From Amarolinea aalborgensis (lineage in GTDB: Bacteria > Chloroflexota > Anaerolineae > SSC4 > Amarolineaceae): a stretch of 64,000 bases of DNA. The notes under the pieces were generated by a model, which was not told the DNA's origin, searched no databases, and saw only the letters and a program-made list of their open reading frames with translations. This document shows positions 17,989 through 27,278 of this stretch, piece after piece. Every line of letters begins with the position of its first letter. Position 1 is the first letter of the stretch. A program made the position numbers and the translations under genes. The DNA is taken from assembly GCF_900491745.1 (NCBI RefSeq), contig NZ_UETR01000009.1, forward strand, positions 124,001 through 188,000. The letters are read 5' to 3'.

Positions 17989-19257
17989 ATGTTAATTGAT
18001 GAAGCACGAATCTGCGTGACCGCGGGCGACGGCGGCAACGGCTGCGTGGCCTTTCGACGCGAGAAGTTTGTGCGCTTTGGCGGCCCCTACGGCGGCAATG
18101 GCGGTAAAGGCGGCGATGTTTATTTGGTAGCAACGCGCGATGTCAACACACTGATTGCTTTCAAGCATCAACTGCACTTCCGCGCCGAACGCGGTGAGCA
18201 CGGCGGAGGCAAAGGTAAAACCGGCGCGCAGGGGAATGACATCAAGATTCCCGTACCCTTGGGCACCCTGGCGTACGATGACGCCAGCGGCCGCTTGCTG
18301 GCCGACCTGGTGCAGGATAGGCAAGAGGCCTTGGTGGCGCGCTCCGGCCGCGGGGGTCGCGGCAACATGGCATTCAAAAGCCCGATCAACCAGGCGCCGC
18401 GCATTGCTGAAAAGGGCGAACCGGGCGAAGTACGATGGCTGCGCCTGGAGCTGAAGCTGATGGCCGATGTCGGCATTGTGGGCGTGCCCAACGCGGGCAA
18501 GTCCACCCTGCTCAGCGTGATCAGTCGCGCGCGGCCCAAAATTGCTGATTACCCCTTCACCACGCTGGAGGCAAGTCTGGGCGTGGTGACAGTGGACGAT
18601 CGCGACTTTGTCGCCGCCGATATTCCCGGCCTGATCGAAGGGGCGCACACCGGCGTTGGCCTGGGACATCAGTTTCTGCGCCATATAGAGCGTTGCCGGG
18701 TGCTCATTCATGTGCTCAATGGCCTCAGCCCGGACCCCCTGGGCGACTATGATGCCATCAACCAGGAGCTGGATCTGTTCAACCCCGCGCTGGCCACCAA
18801 GCCGCAGATTGTTGCGTTCAACAAGATGGACCTGCCCGACGTGCGCGCACGCTGGCCCGAAATTCAAGCAGCCTTGCGCCAGCGCCAGGTAGACGTGCTG
18901 CCCATTTCAGCCGCCAGCGGCGACCAGGTCGAGACGCTGCTGCGCCGGGCCGTCAGCCTGCTGGATGCGCTGCCGGTGATGGAGCCGGCGCCGGCGGATA
19001 CGGCCGTTTTCAGACCGCCGGTCAGCGAGCGAGAATTTACGATTGCCCGCGACCCAGATGGCGCGTGGCGCGTGCAAGGCGTCGCCATCGAACGCGCGGC
19101 CGCAATGACGAACTGGGATTACTATGAAGCCATCATGCGTTTCCAACGCATCCTGGCCGCGCTCAGCATAACCGATGCCCTGCGTGACGAGGGTATTCAC
19201 GAAGGCGACCTGGTGCGCATTGGCAAGACCGAGTTGACCTGGGAAGACGCCTGGTAA
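17989..19257 (+). CDS. obg: Ribosome-associated GTPase Obg
   Basis: The 422-residue protein has the Gly-rich Obg fold (GGDGGNGCVAFRREKF, then GGNGGKGGDV) over residues 1-158. A G domain follows with GVPNAGKST (G1), DIPGLIEGA (G3), NKMD (G4) and SAAS (G5), then a C-terminal OCT domain. Obg assists 50S subunit assembly and links to growth and stress control. I prefer ATG 17989, giving the usual M-x-I-D-E start; an in-frame TTG at 17977 lies only 2 nt from GAGG. A Crp/Fnr regulator follows 16 nt later. Confidence 0.96.
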   Translation: MLIDEARICVTAGDGGNGCVAFRREKFVRFGGPYGGNGGKGGDVYLVATRDVNTLIAFKHQLHFRAERGEHGGGKGKTGAQGNDIKIPVPLGTLAYDDASGRLLADLVQDRQEALVARSGRGGRGNMAFKSPINQAPRIAEKGEPGEVRWLRLELKLMADVGIVGVPNAGKSTLLSVISRARPKIADYPFTTLEASLGVVTVDDRDFVAADIPGLIEGAHTGVGLGHQFLRHIERCRVLIHVLNGLSPDPLGDYDAINQELDLFNPALATKPQIVAFNKMDLPDVRARWPEIQAALRQRQVDVLPISAASGDQVETLLRRAVSLLDALPVMEPAPADTAVFRPPVSEREFTIARDPDGAWRVQGVAIERAAAMTNWDYYEAIMRFQRILAALSITDALRDEGIHEGDLVRIGKTELTWEDAW

Positions 19258-19273
19258 GGTGGGGAATGTCGCG

Positions 19274-19990
19274 ATGGGTGAACGCCAGGAAGAAAAGACA
19301 AGCGGCGCTCGCAATACTCCCCTGATTAACTTGCTCAAAGGCATCCCTTTTTTCGCGTCCTTGGACCGGTCTGTCCTGGAAGACATGGCAAGCCACGCGC
19401 GCGGCCTCACTTTTGCGCCAGGCGAAATGGTCTTTCTCGAAGGCGATCCTTGCGCGGGGTTTTTCGTGGTCGAGCGCGGCCGCTGCAAAATCTTCAAAAC
19501 CTCGGCTGAGGGTCGCGAACAAACCCTGCATGTCATTCTGCCTGGTCATTCTTTCAACGAAGTGTCTGTATCCGACGGCGGCCCGAACCCCGCTACTGTC
19601 ATGACGGTTGACGAGGCGGTAATATGGAATATCTCTCGTGATGATCTGAAAGTCCTGGCTCTTCGATATCCAGCCGTGAGCTGGGCGCTGCTGGAACATA
19701 TGGCCCGGCGTGCGCGCAGCCTGGTCGGCATCGTAGAGGACTTGGGCCTGCGTCCGGTGAAAGCACGCCTGGCTAAACTCCTGCTCGAAGAGGCCGAACG
19801 CAGCTTCCAGGGAGAGCTTGACCGTAACGACCTGCTGACACAACAAGAGATGGCGGCTCGCCTCGGAACGGTGCGCGAAATGGTGGGGCGTGCGCTGCGC
19901 ACGCTGATGGATGAGGGCGCCATCAAGATCGAACGTCACCGTATCATCATCGTGGATCAAGACCTGCTGAGACAAGAGGCGATGCTGTAG
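19274..19990 (+). CDS. Crp/Fnr-family transcriptional regulator
   Basis: The 238-residue protein has an N-terminal cyclic-nucleotide-binding-like beta roll (residues about 20-130, with GEMVFLEGD and FFVVERGRCKIF). A dimer helix follows, then a C-terminal winged helix-turn-helix (LTQQEMAARLGTVREMVGRALRTL). The conserved Arg-Ser/Thr cAMP pocket residues are not clearly present, and there is no N-terminal Cys cluster as in FNR, so the effector is unknown. ATG 19274 has GGTGGGG about 9 nt upstream. It is transcribed with obg and ends at a stem-loop. Confidence 0.9.
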   Translation: MGERQEEKTSGARNTPLINLLKGIPFFASLDRSVLEDMASHARGLTFAPGEMVFLEGDPCAGFFVVERGRCKIFKTSAEGREQTLHVILPGHSFNEVSVSDGGPNPATVMTVDEAVIWNISRDDLKVLALRYPAVSWALLEHMARRARSLVGIVEDLGLRPVKARLAKLLLEEAERSFQGELDRNDLLTQQEMAARLGTVREMVGRALRTLMDEGAIKIERHRIIIVDQDLLRQEAML

Positions 19991-19993
19991 CGA

Positions 19994-20032
19994 ATCAGAA
20001 ACCCATTTTCTCGCAGAAAACGGGTTTCTGAT
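19994..20032. terminator. Stem-loop between crp-like gene and ndk
   Basis: An 18-bp stem with one mismatch (19994-20011 with 20015-20032) and a CGC loop sits between convergent genes and probably terminates both, although no T-run follows. Confidence 0.65.
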
Positions 20033-20043
20033 CAGGCGCTGGT

Positions 20044-20493
20044 CTATTCGAAGATCCAGCGATCGTTGGCCCGGCCATAATCGGCCAGTTCATCAGGACT
20101 GAACCAGAGGGCGATCTCCGCCGCGGCGGTTTCTGGCCCGTCGGAACCATGCACCAGGTTGCGGCCAATTTCCAGGCCAAAGTCCGCACGGATGGTCCCA
20201 GGCTCGGCATTGACCGGGTTGGTGGCGCCTACGGTCTTGCGCACAAGATCAATCGCGCGCCTGGCTTCCAGCACCATCACCACCACCGGCCCCGACGTGA
20301 TGTATTCGATGAGGCCGTTGAAGAACGGCTTGCCTTCGTGCACGGCGTAGTGCTTGCGCGCCAGCGCCTCGCTCACCTGCATGAGCTTGAGTGCCACGAT
20401 TTTCAGCCCGCGCTGTTCGAAACGGCTGATGATTGGGCCAATTAACCCTCGTTGGACGCCATCCGGTTTGATAATGATTAAGGTACGTTCCAC
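20044..20493 (-). CDS. ndk: Nucleoside diphosphate kinase
   Basis: The 149-residue protein equilibrates NTP and NDP pools through a phosphohistidine. It shows ERTLIIIKPDGVQRG at the start and the active-site motif NLVHGSDGPETA with catalytic His. I chose GTG 20493 because GGGGAGG lies 9 nt upstream and the product then begins like other NDKs; longer in-frame starts add a non-family extension. Confidence 0.96.
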   Translation of the reverse strand: MERTLIIIKPDGVQRGLIGPIISRFEQRGLKIVALKLMQVSEALARKHYAVHEGKPFFNGLIEYITSGPVVVMVLEARRAIDLVRKTVGATNPVNAEPGTIRADFGLEIGRNLVHGSDGPETAAAEIALWFSPDELADYGRANDRWIFE

Positions 20494-20619
20494 GATCAAC
20501 ATCCTCCCCATTCGTTTACGTTCGTCATTGAGCCACAACAGTCGCCATTGACCGTGAGCCTGCTTGCTAACGTAGTGTAATGGTAGCCACGCGCGCGAGT
20601 TTTAGCAAATTCAGTTGAC

Positions 20620-20649
20620 TTGGAGTTTTACCGGAAGTTGTGCTATACT
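20620..20649 (+). promoter_or_regulatory. Promoter of the acyl-CoA ligase gene
   Basis: TTGGAG (20620-20625), 18 bp, TATACT (20644-20649). The leader is about 120 nt with no obvious riboswitch. Confidence 0.55.
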
Positions 20650-20774
20650 TTTGTTTGCCTCCTCGGTATCACGATAGCCTGCTTTTGCCCATAGCGACAC
20701 ATCACCACCGATGAACCTGGTCGCCTGACCGATTGACGAGAACAGACAAACCAACCGAAGAAAGGAACCCAAGG

Positions 20775-22316
20775 ATGCTAAACCTTGCCCACCTGCTGGA
20801 ATTCAACCTGGGGCGCAACCCTGACAACTTAGCGATCATTTTCAACGACCGCAAGATGACCTACCGCGAGTTGAACGGCGCCGCGACGAAGTTTGCCGAC
20901 GGGTTACGTCAACTTGGCGTTAAGCCGGGCGACAAAGTGGCCCTGATGATGCCGAACATCCCCTTCTTTCCTATTGCCTATTACGGCATCCTCAAGGCTG
21001 GCGCGGCCGTTGTGCCCTTCAACGTACTTTTCAAGGGACGTGAAGTCGCCTACCATTTGAAGGACAGCGATGCCGTCGCCCTGGTGGCTTTTGAGATGTT
21101 TGCCCAGGCAGCCTACGAAGGCTTCCAGGCCGTGGATACGTGCCACAACCTGATTATGACGACGGCTGACCCGGCCGCCGCCTTGCCAGTCAGTGGCGAT
21201 GGCGTCAAGAATTTCTATCATGTTCTTGCCAGCGGCTCGCCCACGTTTGACACGGTGCAAACCATGCCTGACGATACCGCGGTCATTCTCTACACATCGG
21301 GCACCACCGGCCAGCCCAAGGGCGCCGAGTTGACGCACGTCAATCTCTTCCTGAACGCCTGGATCAGCCAGCAGCTCCTGGGCTGGCAGCCCAATGATGT
21401 CTTCCTGGCGACCTTACCGCTGTTCCACTCCTTTGGCCAGACGGTCATTATGAACAACGCCATCATGGGCGGTGCGGCCATCACGCTGCTGCCGCGCTTT
21501 GACCCAGCCGCGGCGCTGGGCATCATGCAGCGCGACAACGTCACGGTGTTCGCGGGCGTGCCCACGATGTACTGGGCTTTGCTTGCCTACCCCAAGGCGT
21601 CTGATTTCGACCTGGAGAAGATCAAGGGCGCGCTGCGCATTGCCGTCTCTGGCGGCTCCGCGCTGCCCGTGGAAGTTCTCAAGGGCTTCGAGGCGAAATA
21701 CCAGGTGCCGATTCTGGAAGGGTACGGACTTTCGGAGACGTCGCCCGTGGCCTGCTTCAACCATGCGGACCGGCCGCGCAAGGTTGGCTCCATCGGCAAC
21801 CCCGTGTGGGGCACGTGGATGCGCATTGTGGATGCCGATGACAAGCCGGCGCCTGTCGGTTCGGTGGGCGAAGTAGTCATTCGCGGGCACCATGTGATGA
21901 AGGGCTACTACAAACGCCCTGAAGCCACGGCGCAGTCCATTCGCGATGGCTGGTTCCACAGCGGCGACCTTGGCCGCGTGGATGAAGAAGGCTACTACTT
22001 CATCGTGGATCGCTTGAAGGAGATGATTATCCGCGGCGGTTTCAACGTCTACCCACGCGAGATCGAGGAATACCTGCTGACGCACCCCAAGGTCTCATTG
22101 GTCGCCGTGGTCGGCGTGCCGGACGACCGCCTGGGCGAGGAAGTCAAGGCCTACGTGGTGCTCAAGGAAGGCCAAAGTGCGACCGTGGCAGAGATCATGG
22201 AATTTGCCAAGATCGGCCTGGCCGACTACAAATACCCGCGCCAGATCGAGTTCCGTACGACCTTCCCCATGACCGCCACGGGCAAGATTCTCAAGCGTGA
22301 GCTGATTGCGTCCTGA
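20775..22316 (+). CDS. Long-chain fatty-acid-CoA ligase (AMP-forming)
   Basis: The 513-residue ANL-superfamily enzyme activates a carboxylic acid to acyl-AMP and then acyl-CoA. The P-loop ILYTSGTTGQPKGAE, the GYGLSETSPV motif, the hinge HSGDLGRVDEEGYYFIVDR and the C-terminal GKILKREL with catalytic Lys are all present. ATG 20775 was chosen for AAGG directly upstream and GAAAGGA a little further. It is convergent with an operon of acyl-CoA-type enzymes, suggesting a shared role in fatty or aromatic acid use. Substrate chain length cannot be read from sequence. Confidence 0.92.
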   Translation: MLNLAHLLEFNLGRNPDNLAIIFNDRKMTYRELNGAATKFADGLRQLGVKPGDKVALMMPNIPFFPIAYYGILKAGAAVVPFNVLFKGREVAYHLKDSDAVALVAFEMFAQAAYEGFQAVDTCHNLIMTTADPAAALPVSGDGVKNFYHVLASGSPTFDTVQTMPDDTAVILYTSGTTGQPKGAELTHVNLFLNAWISQQLLGWQPNDVFLATLPLFHSFGQTVIMNNAIMGGAAITLLPRFDPAAALGIMQRDNVTVFAGVPTMYWALLAYPKASDFDLEKIKGALRIAVSGGSALPVEVLKGFEAKYQVPILEGYGLSETSPVACFNHADRPRKVGSIGNPVWGTWMRIVDADDKPAPVGSVGEVVIRGHHVMKGYYKRPEATAQSIRDGWFHSGDLGRVDEEGYYFIVDRLKEMIIRGGFNVYPREIEEYLLTHPKVSLVAVVGVPDDRLGEEVKAYVVLKEGQSATVAEIMEFAKIGLADYKYPRQIEFRTTFPMTATGKILKRELIAS

Positions 22317-22341
22317 TCCGATAGACAAAAACTGCAATTCC

Positions 22342-22403
22342 CACACAAAGCCGCACAGACGCCAAGAAAGCAGTTAGGCCCTGGCGTTTGGGCGGCTTTG
22401 TGT
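22342..22403. repeat. Intergenic palindrome, ACACAAAG family copy 1
   Basis: ACACAAAGCCGC (22343-22354) pairs perfectly with 22392-22403, and an inner ACGCCA pairs with TGGCGT (22382-22387). The left arm resembles that of the palindrome at 46971-47036. It lies between convergent genes and may also act as terminator. Confidence 0.75.
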
Positions 22404-22425
22404 CTAGGTGTGCCAGTTCCTCATC

Positions 22426-23211
22426 CTACCGGCGGCTCCAGCGCTGCACCAGGCGGTCGGCCAGCCGCGGCGCCAGCCGCATCAGCCAGTGGATTCCCCA
22501 GGACTGCCAGTTGACATAGACGAGGAACTGGTCGCTGTCCAGGGCGCGGCGAATGGCGTGGGCTGCCTGTTCTGGCGCCAGCCAGCGGAAGCGTCGGTAA
22601 ATGGGCGGCGGGTCGGTCAGATTCAAAACAAGCGGCGTGCGAATCGTCGGTGGACACACCACCGTGATGCGCACGCCGCTCCCTTGCAGCGCCAGTTCAT
22701 CACGCAGGGTTTGGGCAAAGCTGAACACGGCCGCCTTACTGGCCGCGTACGCGCCAAACTGCGGAAACGGCCGCAGCGCGTTGATGCTCGCCAGGGTGAT
22801 CAGCCTCCCACGGTTGCGGGCGACCATGCCCGGCAGCGCGGCCAGGCAAACATGAACCGTGCCCAGGTAGTTGATTGCCATCTGCGCGTGGAAATCGTCA
22901 AGCGGCGCGGTTTGGCTGAAACCGGTGCGTAGAATGCCGGCCGCGTGAATGACGGCGGCCAATGGCCCCAGCCGCGCTTCGGCGTCGGCCACCATGGCCG
23001 TCACGGCGGCCGCGTCGGTCACATCCAGCGCCCAGCAGGCGGTTGCGGCCTGGCTGTCCAGCCCGCGGGCCACACCCGCCAACCCAGCCTCGTCACGATC
23101 CACCAGGGCCAACTGCGCGCCTTCGGTCGCCAGCAACTGCGCACATGCCTGGCCCACGCCGCCCGCCGCCCCGGTGATGAGGATCGTTTGCCCGCGCCAG
23201 GAAGTGGCCAT
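22426..23211 (-). CDS. Short-chain dehydrogenase/reductase
   Basis: The 261-residue SDR has the NAD(P)-binding motif TGAAGGVGQA (TGxxxGxG), the HAAG motif, catalytic Ser in LASINAL and the YAASK active-site motif. Classic SDRs oxidise or reduce alcohol/ketone groups; the substrate is unknown. I chose ATG 23211, just before the first beta strand. The frame is open further upstream but runs through the preceding gene. It lies 10 nt after the helical protein gene, last in the flavin reductase operon. Confidence 0.92.
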   Translation of the reverse strand: MATSWRGQTILITGAAGGVGQACAQLLATEGAQLALVDRDEAGLAGVARGLDSQAATACWALDVTDAAAVTAMVADAEARLGPLAAVIHAAGILRTGFSQTAPLDDFHAQMAINYLGTVHVCLAALPGMVARNRGRLITLASINALRPFPQFGAYAASKAAVFSFAQTLRDELALQGSGVRITVVCPPTIRTPLVLNLTDPPPIYRRFRWLAPEQAAHAIRRALDSDQFLVYVNWQSWGIHWLMRLAPRLADRLVQRWSRR

Positions 23212-23221
23212 CAGCCGCCGC

Positions 23222-23803
23222 TCACGGCTCGCCCTGGCGCAGCCGCCGCAGCAGGCGGCGCCGCGCTGCCAGGTGATCTTGCGCGACTGGGTCGCTGCTG
23301 CGGACATGATCTTCCAGGCTGCGCTGCGCCTCCTCCGGCGCGAGCAGCTCACGCTGCGCCGCAAACACCGCGTGCGCGGCGGCGTCATCCGGCGCCTGCA
23401 CGAACGCCAGCAGCGCCTGGGCCAGCGGCGGCAGGGCCATGTCAGCCTTGATCTGGCGCAGCCCGGTCAGGCGTAGGCGCACGCTTGCCGCGAAATCGGT
23501 TTCTGCCGCCTCCTCCGCCTGCCTGATGACCTCGTTGACCGTTTCGGCGAAGTCATCCTCCAGGATGAACGGCGCCTGGCCCGCCAGCGCCTGCAGCGCG
23601 TCGAAGTCCGGCGCGCGCAAGAAGGCCAACAGCGCGGCCTGCACAATCTCCTCTTGGTGCTCAGCCAGGAAAGCTATCCAGGCCGCGCGCAGGGCAGGGT
23701 CGCGGTCGAGCGCGGCCGGCAAACCGGCGGTGTCACGGACGCCGGCCGCGGCCAGCCGCGCCTGCAAATCGGCAGGCAGGTTGGGGGGAAATGGAGTGGG
23801 CAT
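23222..23803 (-). CDS. Hypothetical alpha-helical protein
   Basis: This 193-residue protein is rich in Ala, Leu, Glu and Arg and looks all-helical, with repeated segments of the type FLxAxDxxALQAL. These resemble degenerate helical repeats found N-terminal to CHAT or TPR regions in Chloroflexota and cyanobacteria. There is no signal peptide or membrane segment. A GAGGAG site precedes the ATG. It sits between enoyl-CoA hydratase and SDR genes in one operon, which does not by itself indicate its job. Confidence 0.8.
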   Translation of the reverse strand: MPTPFPPNLPADLQARLAAAGVRDTAGLPAALDRDPALRAAWIAFLAEHQEEIVQAALLAFLRAPDFDALQALAGQAPFILEDDFAETVNEVIRQAEEAAETDFAASVRLRLTGLRQIKADMALPPLAQALLAFVQAPDDAAAHAVFAAQRELLAPEEAQRSLEDHVRSSDPVAQDHLAARRRLLRRLRQGEP

Positions 23804-23835
23804 GGTGCAGCTCCTCGTGAACGGCCTGGCTGTCG

Positions 23836-24618
23836 TTAGCGCCCGGTGAAAACCGGGGCACGTTTCTCAAGGAAGGCCTGTACGCCTTCGCGGCTGTCCG
23901 CGGTGGCGCCGGCCACGTCTTGGAGGACGGCTTCAACTTCCAGGGCTTCGGCCAGGGTGCTGGTCAGCGCCTGGTTGAAGGCGCGTTTGGTCAGTCCCAG
24001 CGCGCGAGTAGGCGCTTCGGCCAGGCGCTGCGCCCACGCGGCCACAGTCGCCTCGAACTCCTCCGCGGGGATGACGCGGTTGATGAGGCCCCAGGCCAGG
24101 GCATCGTGTGCGCTGAGGCGGTCGCCGGTGGACATCAACTCCAGCGCGCGCGTGGGGCCGATCAGCCGCGGCAGCAGCCACGTGGAGCCGCTGTCCGGGA
24201 TGAGGCCGATCTTGATGAAGGCCTGGATGAAACTGGCCTTGTCGCTGGCGAGGCGAAAATCGCCGGCCAGGGCGATGCTCATGCCGGCCCCGGCGGCCAC
24301 GCCGTTGATCGCGGTAATGACCGGCTTCTCGATGGTGCGCATCGAGAGGACCAGGGCATTATAGCCGCGCCGCAAGTGATCGCCGATGCTGAGATCCGCA
24401 GGCCGGCGCTGCAGATCTTCCAGGTCTTGGCCGGCGCTAAAACCGCGCCCGGCCCCGGTCAATACAATCACGCGCACGCCGTCGTCCTGGTCAGCCTGGG
24501 CAAAGGCAGCCATTGTTTCGCGCGTCATCTGTTCGTTGAACGCATTGAGCTTTTCCGGCCGGTTGAGGACGATAGTCGCCACCGCGCCCGTCACTTGGTA
24601 GTGGATAGTCTCGACCAT
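23836..24618 (-). CDS. Enoyl-CoA hydratase/isomerase (PaaG-like)
   Basis: The 260-residue crotonase-fold protein has the oxyanion-hole motifs GRGFSAGQDL and INGVAAGAGMSIALAGDFRLAS and the IGLIPDSGSTWLLPRLIG segment with the acidic active-site residue. The D-S-G-S-T form and overall sequence resemble PaaG-type isomerases/hydratases of phenylacetate degradation, but a general beta-oxidation hydratase is equally possible. It is second in the operon, 22 nt after flavin reductase. Confidence 0.9.
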   Translation of the reverse strand: MVETIHYQVTGAVATIVLNRPEKLNAFNEQMTRETMAAFAQADQDDGVRVIVLTGAGRGFSAGQDLEDLQRRPADLSIGDHLRRGYNALVLSMRTIEKPVITAINGVAAGAGMSIALAGDFRLASDKASFIQAFIKIGLIPDSGSTWLLPRLIGPTRALELMSTGDRLSAHDALAWGLINRVIPAEEFEATVAAWAQRLAEAPTRALGLTKRAFNQALTSTLAEALEVEAVLQDVAGATADSREGVQAFLEKRAPVFTGR

Positions 24619-24640
24619 GGTGTTCTTTCTCGCTGCGGGT

Positions 24641-25186
24641 TCACAAGTCCCGGCGGGGTGGGGCCGGGTGTTCTTTCGTCACATCTAGTTGATAGTAGCG
24701 CCCCCCATAAAAGAGGATAGGCGAATGCGGCGGCGCGCCTTGATGCAGCGCGACCACGCGGCCAATCACGATCCAGTGATCGCCGCCTTCCAGGATTTCA
24801 TATTTCACACAGGCGATGGCGGCCAGCGCATCTTCGAGCCGCGTGGAACCCATCTGCGGCTGTCCCTCCCAGCGCACAAGTTGGAACGGCGGTGGTTCGG
24901 GCTGCTTCCATCCACCGGCGAAATAAGTGGAGAGCGACTCTTGGTCTGCGCGCAAGATATTGACGGTGAACGTTGGTGTGGTTTGGAGCAAGCCGGCCAT
25001 GTGAGCTTTTTTTCCCACAGAGACCAGCAGCAGCATGGGGTCCAATGACAGTGAGGCGACCGCGTTGGCGGTCATGCCGTGTACTTCCCCGTTGACCTCG
25101 GTCGTTACCACGGTGACGCCCGTGGCGAACAGACCAATGGTGTTGCGATAGGCGCGGGGATCAAGGGTCATAGATGATTCAGTCAT
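24641..25186 (-). CDS. Flavin reductase-like FMN-binding protein
   Basis: The 181-residue split-barrel protein of the flavin reductase (HpaC/DIM6-NTAB-like) family shows the GVTVVTTEVNGEVHGMTANAV start, SLDPMLLLVSV and the GGDHWIVIGRVV motif. Such proteins reduce FMN/FAD with NAD(P)H to feed monooxygenases. No monooxygenase is visible nearby. It is first in the minus-strand operon and diverges from the ABC exporter genes. Confidence 0.9.
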   Translation of the reverse strand: MTESSMTLDPRAYRNTIGLFATGVTVVTTEVNGEVHGMTANAVASLSLDPMLLLVSVGKKAHMAGLLQTTPTFTVNILRADQESLSTYFAGGWKQPEPPPFQLVRWEGQPQMGSTRLEDALAAIACVKYEILEGGDHWIVIGRVVALHQGAPPHSPILFYGGRYYQLDVTKEHPAPPRRDL

Positions 25187-25392
25187 AGTCTTTCACAAAC
25201 GATACGTTGCGTTGAATCGGCGAGGCGCCACAGCCTCTTTGTGATGAGTCTATTTTACCAGACCCATGCCCGAACGCTAGAACCAGACCCTGCCCTGGTC
25301 AAGGGGTCTAAATCTGCGTTGTCCTGCGTTCATCTGCGTCCTACTCCAGAACCTCGTGATCGGATGCCAATTGAGTTTGTAGATAGCCCGCG

Positions 25393-25422
25393 TTGCGGTC
25401 AGGGGCTGCGCTATGGTATACT
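25393..25422 (+). promoter_or_regulatory. Promoter of the ABC-HNH-ABC unit
   Basis: TTGCGG (25393-25398), 18 bp, TATACT (25417-25422). The rest of the divergent region (25187-25392) holds a run of TCTGCGT-type repeats near 25313-25345 but no gene. Confidence 0.5.
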
Positions 25423-25477
25423 TTCCAGACTTGGGGCGCCGGCTCTGAGGTTTCTGCTTTGGGATGAGGGAGGCAGC

Positions 25478-27232
25478 GTGAGCAAGCGCGAGTTCAAGCT
25501 CCAAAACGAATACCATTTCAATCGCCGCGGGCCAGTGCGCTGGATCATGTCCCATCAACTGCGCTATGTCTGGTTTCCCCTGCTCGCGATTGCCGCGGCG
25601 ACGCTCAATAACTTCTTCTACAGCAATATCCAGGTGTATGTGGGCCGCGGCTTCGATGTGATCACCACGCCAGGCTGGCAAACGCCTGCCCTGCTGACAT
25701 TGGCGCTGATCGTCGCCGGCTGCGCGTTCGGCCAGGGGTTGACCGGCCTCACCCGCAACTATGCGGTGGAGTTCCTGGCGCAGCGGGTAGAGCGCGACGC
25801 CCGCGACGAACTGTACGTTAGCCTGCTGGGCAAGAGCCAGACCTTCCATGGTCGCCAGCGCATCGGCGATGTGATGGCGCGCGCCACGAATGACGTACAC
25901 ACCCTCAACCTGATGTTCAGCCCCGGCGTCATGCTCCTCACCGATTCGGCCATGGCCGTGATTGTGCCCATCGTTTTGATTGCCCGCCTGCGCACGGAGC
26001 TTTTGCTCGTCCCCGGCCTGTTCCTGCTGGCGTTGGCGATCACCATCTATGATTACAACCGCCGGCTCAGCCCGGTCAGCCTGGCCATGCGCGACCAGTT
26101 TGGCACGCTCAACGCCGGCCTGACCGAGGCCATTACCGGCATCGAGGTGGTCAAGGCCAACGTGCAGGAGCGCTTCGAGTGGGAGAAATTCACGCACAAC
26201 GCACGGGCCTATCGCGACTATTTTGTGCGCCAGGGCGAGATCCAGGCCCGCTATCTGCCGATGCTCATGTTCAGCCTGGGCTGGGCCGGGGCCTTCTTCC
26301 ACGGCATGCTGCTCTGGCGCGCGGGCGCGATCACCCTGGGCCAAGCCCTGGGCTTCATCGGCCTCTTCAGCACCCTGCGCTTCCCGACGTTCATCTCGAT
26401 CTTCAGCTTCAACCTGGTGCAGCTCGGCATCGCCAGTGCGCGACGCATCCTCTCCATGATTAACACCGAAACCGACCTGGACGAAAATGTCAACGGGCTG
26501 GCGCAGCCGATTCGCGGCGAAGTGGTCTTCGAAAATGTCAGTTTCGGCTATGACGGGCAGCGTGTGTTGAACAACATCAGCTTCGTAGCCCGCCCCGGCG
26601 AGACGGTCGCTATCGTCGGTCAGACCGGCTCGGGCAAGACCACCCTGACCCGCCTGATCAACCGTATTTTCGATGCTGACCGCGGCCGCGTGCTCGTGGA
26701 TGGCGTGGACGTGCGCGACTGGAGTTTGGAGGCGCTGCGCTCGCAGATTTCAACCATCGAGCAGGACATCTTTCTCTTCTCGCGCACCCTGGCCGAGAAC
26801 ATCGCGTTCGGGGTTGCCAACGCCAGCCAGGAGGCCATCGAACAAGCCGCGCAGGAGGCCCAGGCGCACGATTTCATCCTGAGCTTCAGCCAGGGTTACG
26901 CCACTGAAGTGGGTGAACGCGGCGTCACCTTGTCCGGCGGCCAACGCCAGCGCGTCGCGATTGCCCGCGCCTTCTTGACCAATCCGCGCATCCTGATCTT
27001 GGATGACAGCACCAGCGCGATTGACAGCGCGACAGAAGACCAGATTCAGCAGGCCATGCGCCGCATCAGCCGTCAGCGCACCACCTTCCTCATCACGCAC
27101 CGTCTGAGCCAGATTCGTTGGGCCGATCGCATCCTCGTTCTGCGCCGCGGCGAGTTGGTGGACCAGGGCACGCACGAGGATCTGCTGGCGCGCAGCGCGG
27201 ACTACCGGCGGATCTTTGCCAGGTACGAGTGA
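25478..27232 (+). CDS. ABC exporter half-transporter, degenerate-site subunit
   Basis: The 584-residue protein has six membrane helices (about residues 25-310) and a nucleotide-binding domain. Walker A is GQTGSGKTT, the signature is the canonical LSGGQ, and Walker B is ILILDD, with Asp510 replacing the usual catalytic Glu. That change, with the neighbouring half-transporter's non-canonical signature, is the hallmark of heterodimeric exporters with one degenerate site (TM287/288, BmrCD type). GTG 25478 was chosen for GGGAGG 4 nt upstream; the upstream open frame includes the promoter. I infer export of a hydrophobic drug, lipid or peptide. Confidence 0.92.
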   Translation: MSKREFKLQNEYHFNRRGPVRWIMSHQLRYVWFPLLAIAAATLNNFFYSNIQVYVGRGFDVITTPGWQTPALLTLALIVAGCAFGQGLTGLTRNYAVEFLAQRVERDARDELYVSLLGKSQTFHGRQRIGDVMARATNDVHTLNLMFSPGVMLLTDSAMAVIVPIVLIARLRTELLLVPGLFLLALAITIYDYNRRLSPVSLAMRDQFGTLNAGLTEAITGIEVVKANVQERFEWEKFTHNARAYRDYFVRQGEIQARYLPMLMFSLGWAGAFFHGMLLWRAGAITLGQALGFIGLFSTLRFPTFISIFSFNLVQLGIASARRILSMINTETDLDENVNGLAQPIRGEVVFENVSFGYDGQRVLNNISFVARPGETVAIVGQTGSGKTTLTRLINRIFDADRGRVLVDGVDVRDWSLEALRSQISTIEQDIFLFSRTLAENIAFGVANASQEAIEQAAQEAQAHDFILSFSQGYATEVGERGVTLSGGQRQRVAIARAFLTNPRILILDDSTSAIDSATEDQIQQAMRRISRQRTTFLITHRLSQIRWADRILVLRRGELVDQGTHEDLLARSADYRRIFARYE

Positions 27233-27278
27233 TCTGTTTGGTGATGAGGTCTTTGTAGAACACACGGAGGGGCGGAAC